Shown here piece after piece: positions 1 through 8,331 of a stretch of 16,840 bases of DNA (within the stretch, counting starts at the first letter, position 1; the number at the start of each line of letters is the position of its first letter). The translations under genes were made by a program, and so were the position numbers. Source of the stretch: CAUZJO01 sp963580245 (GTDB taxonomy: Bacteria; Sumerlaeota; Sumerlaeia; MVZB01); the NCBI GenBank assembly GCA_963580245.1, contig CAUZJO010000106.1, forward strand, positions 1-16,840. Direction: 5' to 3'. Under the pieces are notes generated by a model that did not search any database, was not told the DNA's origin, and was given only the letters and a program-made list of their open reading frames with translations.

Positions 1-23
1 TAGGTCGATCGAAAAGAAAGATC

Positions 24-85
<62 letters not shown>

Positions 86-126
86 AAAAGCGGACTTAGA
101 TGCGATCGAGGTGGGGAGACCGTTGG

Positions 127-1944
127 TTACTTTTTATCCATTGCCAGCTCGGGGAGCTTATCCAACGGGAACGGAATAACAAACCGCGCTTCCGGGAAAC
201 GGACCAGTTGTTCGAGCCGCGCGATATCGATCCGGCCGATGACGACCTTCGGGAAATGGGCCTCATCAACCGTTTCAGTGCCCGGCGCAACGCTGATGGC
301 CCTTGTCTCGAATCCCAACACTTCGAGTTTATTTAACGTTCGGGGCGAGAGATCATCGAGGTATACAAGCACTTCGACCTTGCCGTCGCGGACCTTGACT
401 TCCCCGTCGGTGAGGTCGGACACGGTCTCCCCTTGGGCAGCCAACTTCACCAATCCTAGGAGCGGAGCGAATAGCTTATGTTCCCCGCGTCTCGGGTCTT
501 TTTCCGGGTTTGTGGGTAAAGTGATCGGGGCAAGCCCCGCCGTGGTCCCGTCATCGTCGATCAGCGCGATCCGCAACGTGATAAACTCCTTGACCGGCTC
601 CGCCCCAACTTTTACCCGATACACGTCTCCATTGAAGGTGGTTCCGTTTGTCGGGTCGTAGGGTATCTCTTGAAACCCGAACAACGTGTCATCATCTTCC
701 TTAATCTCGTGATCTCGCCCCAGCGTTTGCGCGGATTGTTCCGGCTTTTGTTCTAATCTTCCAAGGTTCTCCGAGACACCCGCTTTCCCTGGAGGGAAAC
801 CAGATTCCGGACTGGTCGCCGGTTGCCGTTTTTTATTTCCGCGTCCCTTTTCGTCCCACTCGCGAAGACCTTCTTCCGAGGGTTTGTCAATTCTCGACGC
901 GTCCTTCATTTTTGGCGAGGCAAAGCCTCTAACTCCTCCACCCTCAAAAAGGTCGACCCCTCCAGCCCCGCGTGCTTGGGGCGTCGGCGTTCCCGATGGC
1001 GAGGGACTCACAAGGTCATCTAGCGGCGCAACGCCATTTATGTTGTACTTCCCACCGCCCGTGTAAAACCAAACCGACGGGCTCGGGCCGTTATTCGGAT
1101 CAGGGCCAGCTTTTGGCGCATGAGACGTCGCGGGGGCTGCAAAAAAGTAATCGTTCTCGGACTGAGTCTTGGCGCGGGTCGCTATTCCTCTCCCACGGAT
1201 GTAAACTACACGGGGTTCCGGGTCAGCTTCTCCGTCAGATACAAAAACAACAACCCTCCTTGATCCCAAGATCCCTGCACTGATTTCTTCACCCTCCTCT
1301 AAATGATTCGGCACTTCTTGCGGAACGACGACTCGCGTCGGGGCGCCGTCGGACACGCTCCTCGTTTCTTCAACGGCCACGAAACTCGTGAACTGGGTCA
1401 TGAGCCGATAGTCGACGCCGATGCGCGTGATCGCCTGGCGCAGGTGCTCGGGAAAATTCCGCGCCTGTAGAGCGTTCATATCCTGATACATCAGGTCATC
1501 GACCTTGGCGCGCGCCCACAGCGAGGCCAAGACCTCGCGATGCGCGTCCTTGCCGGCGTCGATGACGGGGATATCCTCTTCGTAGAGCCCCGCGCCGGTC
1601 TGGCCGCGCAGCGTGATCGCCCCGACCGCGGGCCCTTCGAGCCGGCCGTGAACCATGATCGGCTGGTGATCGAACAGGTCGGGATGCCGCACCGGGTAGA
1701 CTTCCTCGACGTGTAAACCGTTCCAATCGATCTCGATATCGGTCAGGACCGGGACGTGGACGCGCATGAAGAAACGCTCGGCGGCGGCCTGGGGGTCTTC
1801 GCTGAGCGTGATGTATTCGACCGCGCCGCGCCCCGCCCAGGCCATCCCGTCCAGCAGAAAGCGGTTGACCGAATTGCCGACATCGAACGAGAAGACGCGC
1901 GAGGTGTCGGCGTTGTTGCGGACCGCGTCGATGATCGCGAACAT
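127..1944 (-). pseudogene. VIT/VWA-domain protein remnant, N-terminal half missing
   Basis: The 605-residue frame matches only the C-terminal part of the VIT/von Willebrand A proteins (inter-alpha-trypsin-inhibitor heavy-chain-like). Residues 1-45 look like the last strand and helix of a VWA domain (RVFSFDVGNSVNRFLLDGMA). Residues 60-125 are the beta-rich region after VWA. Residues 135-195 carry the typical LWARAKVDDL and GVDYRLMTQFTSFVAVEE stretches. Residues about 256-425 are a Pro/Gly/Ser-rich, low-complexity linker with lower GC. Residues 430-605 form a second folded region ending in a VLVYLDDLSPRTLNKL-type domain. The VIT domain and the VWA metal site (DxSxS) are absent, although intact family members have both upstream. 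The frame starts at an ATG with AAGGA eight bases upstream, so a fragment could still be translated. It has no signal peptide, whereas family members usually are exported. Immediately upstream lies a broken sigma-factor gene in a different frame, which suggests a deletion joined the two. Family identity is fairly sure; whether the fragment functions is doubtful. Confidence 0.7.
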
Positions 1945-1949
1945 GTCCG

Positions 1950-2343
1950 TTGTCCTTACTCAGGTCGTGGGTGGTGTAGGGCGCGAGCAGCTCGATGAGC
2001 CGGCGGCGCGTGCGATGGAGCATCACCCGCACCTGGCCCGAGTTCATGCCGAGCTGCCCGGCGATGGCCTCGCAGCTTTCCTCCTCGAACGTGCGCAGGG
2101 CGAAGACGGCGGCCTCGCGCTCGGGCAACTTTGAAAGCGCCCGCCGGAGGAGTCCGGCCTGCTCGTTGCGCTGGGCGACGCGCCCGGGCGATAGCTCGCG
2201 AGGGGCCGCGATTTCTTCGTTCAGCTCTTCCCTGCGCCAATCGCGTCGCCGGCGTTGCCCAGCACGCGGTAGGCGGCCCCGAACAGCATGCGTCCATGCC
2301 GCTCGGCCAGTTCCTGGAGCCAGGCTGTTCGGTCGAAACGCAT
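1950..2343 (-). pseudogene. ECF RNA polymerase sigma factor, broken by internal deletion
   Basis: Two frames together give a sigma-70 family ECF factor. From the ATG at 2343 one frame reads a region-2 start (WLQELAERHGRMLFGAAYRVLGN) and then hits TGA after about 40 residues. A second frame, from about 2250, reads RRRRDWRREELNEEI and then a clear region 4: LSKLPEREAAVFALRTFEEE, SCEAIAGQLGMNSGQVRVM, LHRTRRRLIELLAP. The core of region 2 (2.2 to 2.4, which binds core polymerase and the -10 element) is missing between them, so this is a deletion plus frame change, not a single indel. The region-4 frame has no stop of its own and runs on out of frame over the VWA remnant, so the natural C-terminus is lost too. 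ECF sigma factors often stand beside VIT/VWA genes in planctomycete-like genomes, so the pair was probably one operon. I regard it as non-functional. Confidence 0.75.
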
Positions 2344-2475
2344 AAGATACCCGTGCGGACGTCGCCGGCGATTGGCCGGGAAGTCGCCTTCGCGGCCTTC
2401 CTCGCGCCCGTCGCCTCTTACCATCACTGACGATTCGGAGAGAAGTATGTTACAGGGAGGGTGAAGTTTTTCGGG

Positions 2476-3132
2476 TTATTCTTCGGTCGGGCCGACTTCG
2501 ACCACTTCGATCGGGGCCTCGGGACTGAAGGGGGAGGGCAGCAACTCGAGCAGCGCCTGGCTCTGTTTCTGGCGCTTTGCCCAACGCTGCGCCCGCAGGA
2601 AGGGGAACTGCGGCTCGATTGAGACCTGAAACGTCTCGGTAAACAGATCGGAAAAGGCCAGGTTGAGCCGCTCGGCCGTCGTGCCGAAGAATAACAGGCC
2701 GCTCTCGAGGTGCCAGGCCAGCTCATAGACGGCCGTGTTCGGCTGCGTGCGCTTGATCAGGTCCAGCCGCACCTTGTCCTCGATCACGAGCCGTTCCTCG
2801 CGCGAGAGCCCGCCCTTGCCTTTCTCACGCAGGACACGCGCGATCTCCCGCGCCAGCGTGGCGCGGAATACTTTCTGGTTGATGACCAGTTTGTCGACCC
2901 GCAAGGCCAGTAGGATCAGGTTGCCAAACAACACCTTATCAAGGGTCAGGCGGCTGTCGAGCAACTGCCGGATATTGACCCACCCCATCGACTGGAGTTG
3001 GCCGCGTTCGGGATCCACCGCCTGAAAGGCATGACGCTTCAGATTACGCTCGAACAGCTCTTTGAAGTTGGGCGGTATTATGTCGATCACCCGCCACGCG
3101 CGCGCGGTCAGCGACCCGGATGTCAATGGCAT
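2476..3132 (-). CDS. RdgC-like recombination-associated protein (putative)
   Basis: This intact 218-residue protein has no signal peptide or membrane segment and ends in TAA. It shows features reminiscent of RdgC: an early helix followed by a MGWVNIRQLLDS stretch (about 49-60), a basic region with VINQKVFRATLAREIARVLR (about 83-102), then LSREERLVIEDKVRLDLIKR (about 109-128) and a TAVYELAWHLESGLLFFGTT strand pair (about 133-152). RdgC in Escherichia coli is a ring-forming DNA-binding protein of about 300 residues that restrains RecA; this one is shorter, like the reduced homologues annotated in some other phyla. A GGAAAG box lies about ten bases before the ATG. It follows the quinone oxidoreductase gene on the same strand with a 53-base gap and could share its transcript. 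The assignment rests on motif resemblance only; it may be a hypothetical DNA-binding protein of another family. Confidence 0.6.
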   Translation of the reverse strand: MPLTSGSLTARAWRVIDIIPPNFKELFERNLKRHAFQAVDPERGQLQSMGWVNIRQLLDSRLTLDKVLFGNLILLALRVDKLVINQKVFRATLAREIARVLREKGKGGLSREERLVIEDKVRLDLIKRTQPNTAVYELAWHLESGLLFFGTTAERLNLAFSDLFTETFQVSIEPQFPFLRAQRWAKRQKQSQALLELLPSPFSPEAPIEVVEVGPTEE

Positions 3133-3185
3133 ATCGGACTATCTTTCCACCGAATGGGATGGTTCACGCTGGATGGGCCGTGGGC

Positions 3186-4178
3186 TCAAGGCTTCAGAAT
3201 GATCTTGCCTGAAAGCGTCCCCATGCCCTGGATCGTATTCTGCTCCTGGATCCGATGGGCCTGGGCGGCATCGGACAGCGGCATCGTCTTGCAAATGTGG
3301 GCCCGCAGCCGTCCCTGGCCCACCCATTGGTTGATGTCCCGCGCGCACCGGGCCTGGATCGCCGCCGACGTGTTGAAGAGGGCGTAGCCCAACAGTCGGC
3401 AATCCTTCACGTAGAACGGCCCGACCGGGAAGGCCGGCGCGGCGTCGCGCCCTGCCATGATCACCATCCGCCCCCCTTGGCACAGCAGCGGCACGGTCAG
3501 CTCGAAGTTGGGCTGGCGCGTCGTCTCGAACCATACGTGGATGCCGCCGGGCACCAGTTTACGCACCGCCTCGGCCACGTTCTGCTCCTTGTAGCGGATG
3601 ACCTCGTCGGCACCGAACTTGCGGCAGATGTCGGCCTTGGCCTTGGTGCGGGCCGTGGTGATCACCCGCGCGCCGCGAATCTTCGCCATTTGCACCACCG
3701 ATGAGCCGACCCCACCCGAGCCACCCGTGACGAAAAGGGTCTCGTCGGGCTTCAGCTGGGCATGTTGGAATAGGCCCAGATGGGCCGTGATACCCACGCA
3801 GGCCAATGCGGCGAGGTCATCGTCGGGCACGCCCTGGGGGGAACGATAAATTTCCCCTTCGTTGGCCACAACGTACTCGGCGCACGTCCCCTGACGCCCC
3901 ATGAGGCCCCGGTTGGTCCCCCACACCCGATCGCCCGGCTTGCGGCCCTTGACCCCCGGCCCCACCGCCTCGACCGTGCCCGCGAAATCAAGCCCCGGAA
4001 TATAGGGCAACGGAATCGGCAACGAGATCATCCCGCTACGGATATACGTATCCACGGGATTGACGGCACTCGCTCCCACCCGCACCAGGACTTCTTGATC
4101 GCCGGGTTCGGGATCGGAGAAATTCCCATAGAGCAGCGCGTCGGTCGGACCGGGACGCTTGATATAAGCGGCCTTCAT
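3186..4178 (-). CDS. qor: NAD(P)H:quinone oxidoreductase, zinc-free MDR family
   Basis: This 330-residue soluble enzyme belongs to the medium-chain dehydrogenase/reductase superfamily, quinone reductase/zeta-crystallin branch. Family members transfer hydride from NADPH to quinones or other activated carbonyl substrates. The N-terminal GroES-like catalytic domain (about 1-120) shows ASAVNPVDTYIRSG, LPYIPGLDFAGTVEAVG and KPGDRVWG. The Rossmann domain (about 125-265) carries the nucleotide loop VTGGSGGVGSSVVQMAK with GGSGGVG at 152-158, and FGADEVIRYKE further on. The structural-zinc cysteine cluster and catalytic-zinc ligands of alcohol dehydrogenases are absent, which fits the zinc-free branch. 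The length is normal. It starts six bases after the tpx stop, so the two are almost certainly co-transcribed. This suggests a shared role in handling peroxide and electrophile or quinone stress. The exact substrate cannot be told. Confidence 0.9.
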   Translation of the reverse strand: MKAAYIKRPGPTDALLYGNFSDPEPGDQEVLVRVGASAVNPVDTYIRSGMISLPIPLPYIPGLDFAGTVEAVGPGVKGRKPGDRVWGTNRGLMGRQGTCAEYVVANEGEIYRSPQGVPDDDLAALACVGITAHLGLFQHAQLKPDETLFVTGGSGGVGSSVVQMAKIRGARVITTARTKAKADICRKFGADEVIRYKEQNVAEAVRKLVPGGIHVWFETTRQPNFELTVPLLCQGGRMVIMAGRDAAPAFPVGPFYVKDCRLLGYALFNTSAAIQARCARDINQWVGQGRLRAHICKTMPLSDAAQAHRIQEQNTIQGMGTLSGKIILKP

Positions 4179-4184
4179 CGCGCG

Positions 4185-4691
4185 TCAGGCCAGCTTCCCG
4201 GCCGCGGCCAGCGCCGCGTCGTAGTCGGGCTGCTCGGCGATCTCCTTGACCAGTTCCTTGTAAGCGATCGTGCCATCCGCGTCGACGATGAAAACCGAAC
4301 GGGCCAACAGCGCCAGTTCCTTGATCAAAAGCCCCCACGCCTCGCCAAACGAGCGCGCCTGATAATCCGACAGGCACTGGACGCCCTCGACGTTGTGGGC
4401 CGTGCAAAACCGCTTCTGGGCGAACGGCAGGTCCACGCTGATCGTCAGCACCCGCAGGCCCAGGCCCGCCGCTTCCTCGTTAAAGTGCTTGGTCTGGGTT
4501 TCGCATACGGGCGTGTCGAGCGAGGGAACCACACTGATCAGCGTGGCTTGGCCCTTGAGGTCCTCCAGCGTGAACGGCTCAAGCGCCCCGTTCACCACCT
4601 GGAAAGGAGGCGCCGGGTCGCCGACGTTGAGTTCGGGGCCGAGTAAGGTCATTGGATTGCCCTTAAACGTGACCGCGCCACTTCGTTCCAT
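4185..4691 (-). CDS. tpx: thiol peroxidase (Tpx-type peroxiredoxin)
   Basis: The 168-residue protein is a full-length atypical two-cysteine peroxiredoxin of the Tpx family. It reduces hydrogen peroxide and alkyl hydroperoxides using thioredoxin. The start VTFKGNPMTLLGPELNVGD is diagnostic for Tpx. The active site VVPSLDTPVCETQTKHFN places the peroxidatic cysteine at residue 63, with the usual Thr and Pro before it, and the resolving cysteine is at 96 (KRFCTAHNV), matching the Cys61/Cys95 pair of Escherichia coli Tpx. The C-terminal strand VFIVDADGTIAYKELV is also typical. A strong AGGAG lies six bases before the ATG, and a promoter is visible upstream at 4749-4776. It is first gene of the tpx - quinone oxidoreductase - RdgC-like set. 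The protein is cytoplasmic here (no signal peptide). Confidence 0.96.
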   Translation of the reverse strand: MERSGAVTFKGNPMTLLGPELNVGDPAPPFQVVNGALEPFTLEDLKGQATLISVVPSLDTPVCETQTKHFNEEAAGLGLRVLTISVDLPFAQKRFCTAHNVEGVQCLSDYQARSFGEAWGLLIKELALLARSVFIVDADGTIAYKELVKEIAEQPDYDAALAAAGKLA

Positions 4692-4748
4692 TTCGTTCTC
4701 CTAACAATTTGTCTGGGATCAAGACCGCCCACCGACGGGCCGGGGATC

Positions 4749-4776
4749 ATCCTAGCAGAACCCAACGGACTGTCAA
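4749..4776 (-). promoter_or_regulatory. sigma70-type promoter of the tpx operon
   Basis: Read on the minus strand, a perfect TTGACA (4771-4776) is followed after 16 bases by TAGGAT (4749-4754), a 4/6 match to TATAAT. Transcription would start near 4741 and give a leader of about 50 bases before the tpx ATG at 4691. The leader ends in an AGGAG ribosome-binding site (4698-4702). No clear repressor operator was seen next to it. Confidence 0.6.
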
Positions 4777-4981
4777 GCCCGGCGGAATTCCGACCCAGGC
4801 CGATCCCGTCTCGATGGGAAACACGAGAAAAATGTATTCAAGACCCTGGGTACGAATAGCCGAAAAGCTCAACAAGACCCTCCCCGGGATGGCAACGACG
4901 CCATTTCTTCCAAGCGGGCGCCGTCGTTGTGCGTGCGCCGATTCGGGCGCGGGAGGACGGAACCTAGAAAACGGAGCATTC

Positions 4982-7282
4982 ATGATGAATCGGATGGTGA
5001 TGGCGATTGCATTGGGCCTGTTGGGCATGACCGCTTACTATATGGTTGGCGATAACCAGAAGGAGATGCGGGATCAGATTCATGAGATCGACTCGGGCAT
5101 TCCCCGCTGGAAGGAATCCGAATTCACGGAAAACATCGCGGAAATGAAATCGTACCTGAGGGAGGCGATGGCGGCCTTGGCAAACCACGACCAGGCAGCC
5201 TCTTTCAGCAAGTATCACCGCGTCGTGGCCCACTGGAAGCACTATCCTTCGTTCTACCCCCGAAAGGAAATCGAGCCGGGCGTGGCGGTAGAAGACTGGT
5301 ACGAGGAACTCCAGGAGACCTATCGCGAGGCGATGCGGGGCGAGTTTGACCTGATTGTCGCGGGGCTGGAGAGTGGCGAGCGTGACTCTTTGTGGCTGCG
5401 CGACTTCGGCCATAATTGCGAACAGGTGGGCCTCGATGACATGGCCGAGCAGCTTGAAACGGAGAAGGAGCGCATCGGTCGCATCCGCACGGTCGCCGCG
5501 GCCAAATGGTTCCGCGTCACTTTTTCATCGATTTATCCCGATTATGAGTAGGAGATTCGCGCGGCGCTCAACGAAAAGTGGGACGACCAGTACGGCTACC
5601 AATTGGTCTTCGGTTATCCGATCGACCAGAACGAACGCCGCGTAACCTGGAAAACCCTCGAGTTCCGCATCGAACAGGACGAGGCCCGTTACCACTTGGA
5701 AGAGAACAACGTTCTGAAGCACCTGGCCGTCCACGTCGCCGCCCCGGTGATCCCGTATGCGGTCCGGATCGAGACCAAGCTGGAGGGGAACGAGCGCGTC
5801 ACGACCAGTTGGGACCAGATCGAAAACATCAAGGCCGACGCGGAAATCCCCGACACCATTCGGTTCCTCATCGAAAAGGGCAAGGGCCTGGCCGACGGCG
5901 AGGAATCCAAGCTCAAGGGCCGCGAGTCGAATAACCGGAAATTGCTGATCGCCGCCGTCCGCGAGAAAGTGCAGTCGCTGCCCGCTTTCAAACTCTTTCC
6001 GGGCGTCGATCCCTCCTCTCTCAGCCTGCGCAAGGGCGACGAAATCGACATGGAAGCGGCGCGCGCGTTGGCGTTTCTCGACCCCATCAATCTCATGCGC
6101 GAGGTCACCGGCCTGCTGCGCACCGAGGACGTCGAGTTGCAGAAGGACTTGATGCTGCTGGCGATCGACATGGACCTGGACCCGCTGGCCCCGTGGGTGG
6201 GCGAAACATTGCTCACAATGAGAACCCATGATCAGGAGCCGATCGTCAACGCGCTCAAGCGCAAACCGTGGTTCGGGAGCTACGGACCGCTCCTGGCGAT
6301 GATCAATAATCCCGATAAATCCGCTTCGGGCTGGGTGCTGGACGCCTTGCGCGAACAGCTTCACGAGGGGAAACTGACCGCGGCCCTGATCAAGAAGATC
6401 GATGATCCCTCGTGTTATGAGCGTTCCGATTACGCCAATTTCATGATCAGCGAGGCCCCCCTCGAACTGGTTAAGCAGCAGGCGCCGGGCTGGCTCAAGG
6501 ACAACGATGAGGAGTTCGCCGCGCATCTATTCGACATGGTCGCAAGTCGCGACCAGGAGTTTGCCGAGACGCTGATCTTCGACTTCTACAATGACGTGAC
6601 CCAGCGGGTTCAAAGCCGGATGTTGGGCAGGCTAAAGTTCAGACACAAGCAAGACCCGCAACAGACGTTGACCTTGCTGCGCGGCGTCGTCACCCGCACG
6701 ACGGACGAGGAGTTACGCCGTCAAGCCTTTGAAGTGATCAGAAAAGGGGCCGACCAAACGGCCGTGTGGGACACGTTGAAAGAACTGGCGGGGTTCGAGA
6801 CCGATCCCGATCGTAAACGAGAACTCCTCTCACGATTGATCCATTGCATCCAGTGGACCCACCCCGACAACGCACATGCGTTCTACCTCGAGCATGCCGG
6901 CGGCCCGGACCCCAAACTACGTCTCCAAGCCTTCGGCATCATGTGCGCGGGCGATGATCCCAAGGGCGAACTGATGGGCATCCTCGCCGGGGTTATGCAG
7001 GAAGATCCCGAGGATGATGACTTTGTCCGCGAAGTGATCCGCGACATCCATCACTATTACAGAATCCGCGACGGCTGGGAGTTCGGGCAACGCGCGGCGG
7101 ATTACGAAACCATCTTCTCCCGCGCCGCCCGCCATCCCGACGCCAAGGTGCGCGAGATGAATTACAAAGTCCTGAAGCACGTCGTCGAGCAGGGATTTGA
7201 GTCATACTACAAGCTCCTCAAGGACTCGCTGGTCAACGAATCAGACGACCAGTTGCGCCAGAAGTTCGTGGCGTCGAGGTAG
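4982..7282 (+). pseudogene. membrane-anchored helical-repeat protein interrupted by in-frame TAG
   Basis: One reading frame runs from ATG 4982 (or ATG 4985) to TAG 7280-7282, broken only by TAG at 5549-5551: 189 codons before it and 576 after. Sequence character does not change across the stop (SSIYPDYE, stop, EIRAALNEKWDDQYGYQL). The second half has no ATG with a ribosome-binding site near its beginning; the first candidate start is a TTG at 5603 inside the conserved-looking stretch. So this is one gene with a nonsense codon, not two. A GGAG box (4973-4976) lies five and eight bases before the two ATGs. The N-terminus is MMNRMVMAIALGLLGMTAYY, a single signal-anchor helix, and the remainder is charged and probably extracytoplasmic. 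The body is mostly helical, and HPDAKVREMNYKVLKHVVEQ near the C-terminus (from about 7132) is HEAT-repeat-like. I do not recognise a named family or catalytic motif. The frame can be extended upstream to 4709, but that part looks non-coding. Confidence 0.7.
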
Positions 7283-7295
7283 CAACGTATTCCCC

Positions 7296-7319
7296 TCGCG
7301 CCCTGAACGGGGTGCGCGA
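7296..7319 (+). terminator. weak hairpin, possible terminator after the helical-repeat gene
   Basis: TCGCGC (7296-7301) pairs with GCGCGA (7314-7319), extended by CC/GG with a one-base bulge around a TGAAC loop. It begins 13 bases after the stop codon. It is followed about ten bases on by a broken pyrimidine run (CCTTTTCTCTTCC) rather than a clean T tract. It is plausible as a weak intrinsic terminator but not convincing. Confidence 0.3.
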
Positions 7320-7463
7320 AGATCTCTGCCTTTTCTCTTCCACGCCTCGCGGCGGATCGGTTGGGATCACCCTCGGCCCCACGAATGCCTGGGGTCCGAT
7401 ACGCCCCGCGACGTCTCTTTCTCCGCGCATGTCCAGTGACATTTCAACCCCCATGTTGCACTT

Positions 7464-7487
7464 GAAAGTTAAACTTTCGGGTTGACA
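7464..7487 (+). promoter_or_regulatory. palindrome abutting a TTGACA box (candidate operator/promoter)
   Basis: GAAAGT (7464-7469) and ACTTTC (7473-7478) form a perfect inverted repeat with a three-base spacer. Four bases after it comes a perfect TTGACA (7482-7487). The hexamer 17 bases further on is GAGCAT (7505-7510), a poor -10 match, so the promoter would be weak or activator-dependent. The arrangement suggests a regulator binding just upstream of the -35 box of the prepilin-like gene, which is an inference. Confidence 0.4.
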
Positions 7488-7583
7488 AGCGCATTCAGAG
7501 AGCAGAGCATCTAAGAATCATGACGCTGTAGCATTCTCAGCGGGTTTATTCGGAAGAGGCCGAATGAGAAGGCATGACGAATC

Positions 7584-8231
7584 ATGGGTTTCAGGCAAGA
7601 ACGGGCTTTTACCTTAATCGAGCTGTTAATTGTTGTCGCGATCATCGCGATTCTGGCCGCGATTGCCGTCCCTAATTTTCTGGAGGCGCAGACGCGCGCG
7701 AAAGTGTCCCGGGCCAAGGCCGATATGCGCACTTGTGGCACGGCGATCGATACATACATGGTGGATTGGAATTACGTTCCCTATCTGGGGGACGTATCCG
7801 GTGGCTTCTTGGGCACGGCCGAGTATCTTCGCTGGCAAGACCCGTCTGGAGAGGAATTCGGCATCGGTCACGTATTGACATCGCCGATCGCTTATCTCAC
7901 GTCGATCCCCACGGATTTCTTCAATACGAAGAGCCACTTTCGCGAGCAAACGGGACATGGCCGGGCTTTTGCCGTGACTTCGGCCAGTTTTTTTTATCGG
8001 GGGGCGAGCCCTGGGTTTGAGCATTTATTCATTTTCACTCCCGGGGTTTGGCCCGACAATTGGGGAGGCAAACAATATTTGTATACGATGCAGTCGACCG
8101 GACCGGATTTAATGCTGCAGCGCTCCGCAAACGACGCCCAGTTTTACGACCCCAGTAACGGAACACTCAGCATCGGAGATATTTTCTATAGCAATCTGGG
8201 CGGCCTGATGGGCACCGGGGATCGTCCTTAG
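7584..8231 (+). CDS. type IV pilin/GspG-like prepilin-type protein
   Basis: This 215-residue protein begins with a short leader (MGFRQERA) followed by the class III signal FTLIELLIVVAIIAILAA, a hydrophobic helix continuing into VPNFLEAQTRAK. It has the conserved Glu at +5 (residue 13), used for filament assembly and methylation. Prepilin peptidase would cut before Phe9; the residue at -1 is Ala8 instead of the usual Gly. The globular domain (about 45-215) is rich in aromatic residues and lacks the calcium-loop sequence I would expect in classical GspG. Type II secretion or pilus genes (ATPase, platform protein, secretin, peptidase) are absent nearby, so it is an orphan. Such orphans occur in many copies in planctomycete-like and candidate-phylum genomes. 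GAGAAGG lies about 11 bases before the ATG. The stop is TAG. It converges with the HD-GYP gene across 100 bases. Confidence 0.85.
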   Translation: MGFRQERAFTLIELLIVVAIIAILAAIAVPNFLEAQTRAKVSRAKADMRTCGTAIDTYMVDWNYVPYLGDVSGGFLGTAEYLRWQDPSGEEFGIGHVLTSPIAYLTSIPTDFFNTKSHFREQTGHGRAFAVTSASFFYRGASPGFEHLFIFTPGVWPDNWGGKQYLYTMQSTGPDLMLQRSANDAQFYDPSNGTLSIGDIFYSNLGGLMGTGDRP

Positions 8232-8331
8232 CCGCCTACGGGCAGGGTATACAGACGATAGAGGGATCGTGGAAGGTATTTATAGGTTGATAGATAAGTA
8301 GACCGGCCACTACCACGGGCACGTTGACCCC

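Larger units (their letters stand above)
7283..7583. other. 301-base non-coding stretch before the prepilin-like gene
   Basis: I see no gene here on either strand; short open frames lack ribosome-binding sites and any family resemblance. It holds the weak hairpin at 7296-7319, a palindrome with a -35-like box at 7464-7487, and a long untranslated stretch (about 7511-7583) before the prepilin-like ATG. A promoter for that gene most likely lies in the last 120 bases. Confidence 0.6.

Noticed and set aside
3780..4646. 288-codon plus-strand frame opposite the quinone oxidoreductase and tpx
   Set aside because: It is a shadow frame spanning two well-identified genes on the other strand, with no ribosome-binding site.
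4709..4981. Upstream in-frame extension of the helical-repeat gene
   Set aside because: The extension is Arg/Pro/Ser-rich, overlaps the tpx promoter region on the other strand, and lacks a ribosome-binding site. The ATG at 4982 has GGAG and is followed at once by a membrane anchor.
5549..5551. TAG reassigned to an amino acid throughout the genome
   Set aside because: TAG also ends the helical-repeat gene itself (7280-7282) and the prepilin-like gene (8229-8231) at sensible places, so it appears to work as a normal stop.
5525..6526. 333-codon minus-strand frame inside the helical-repeat gene
   Set aside because: The plus-strand frame continues far beyond it on both sides with consistent composition; the minus-strand protein resembles the usual antisense pattern of GC-rich genes.
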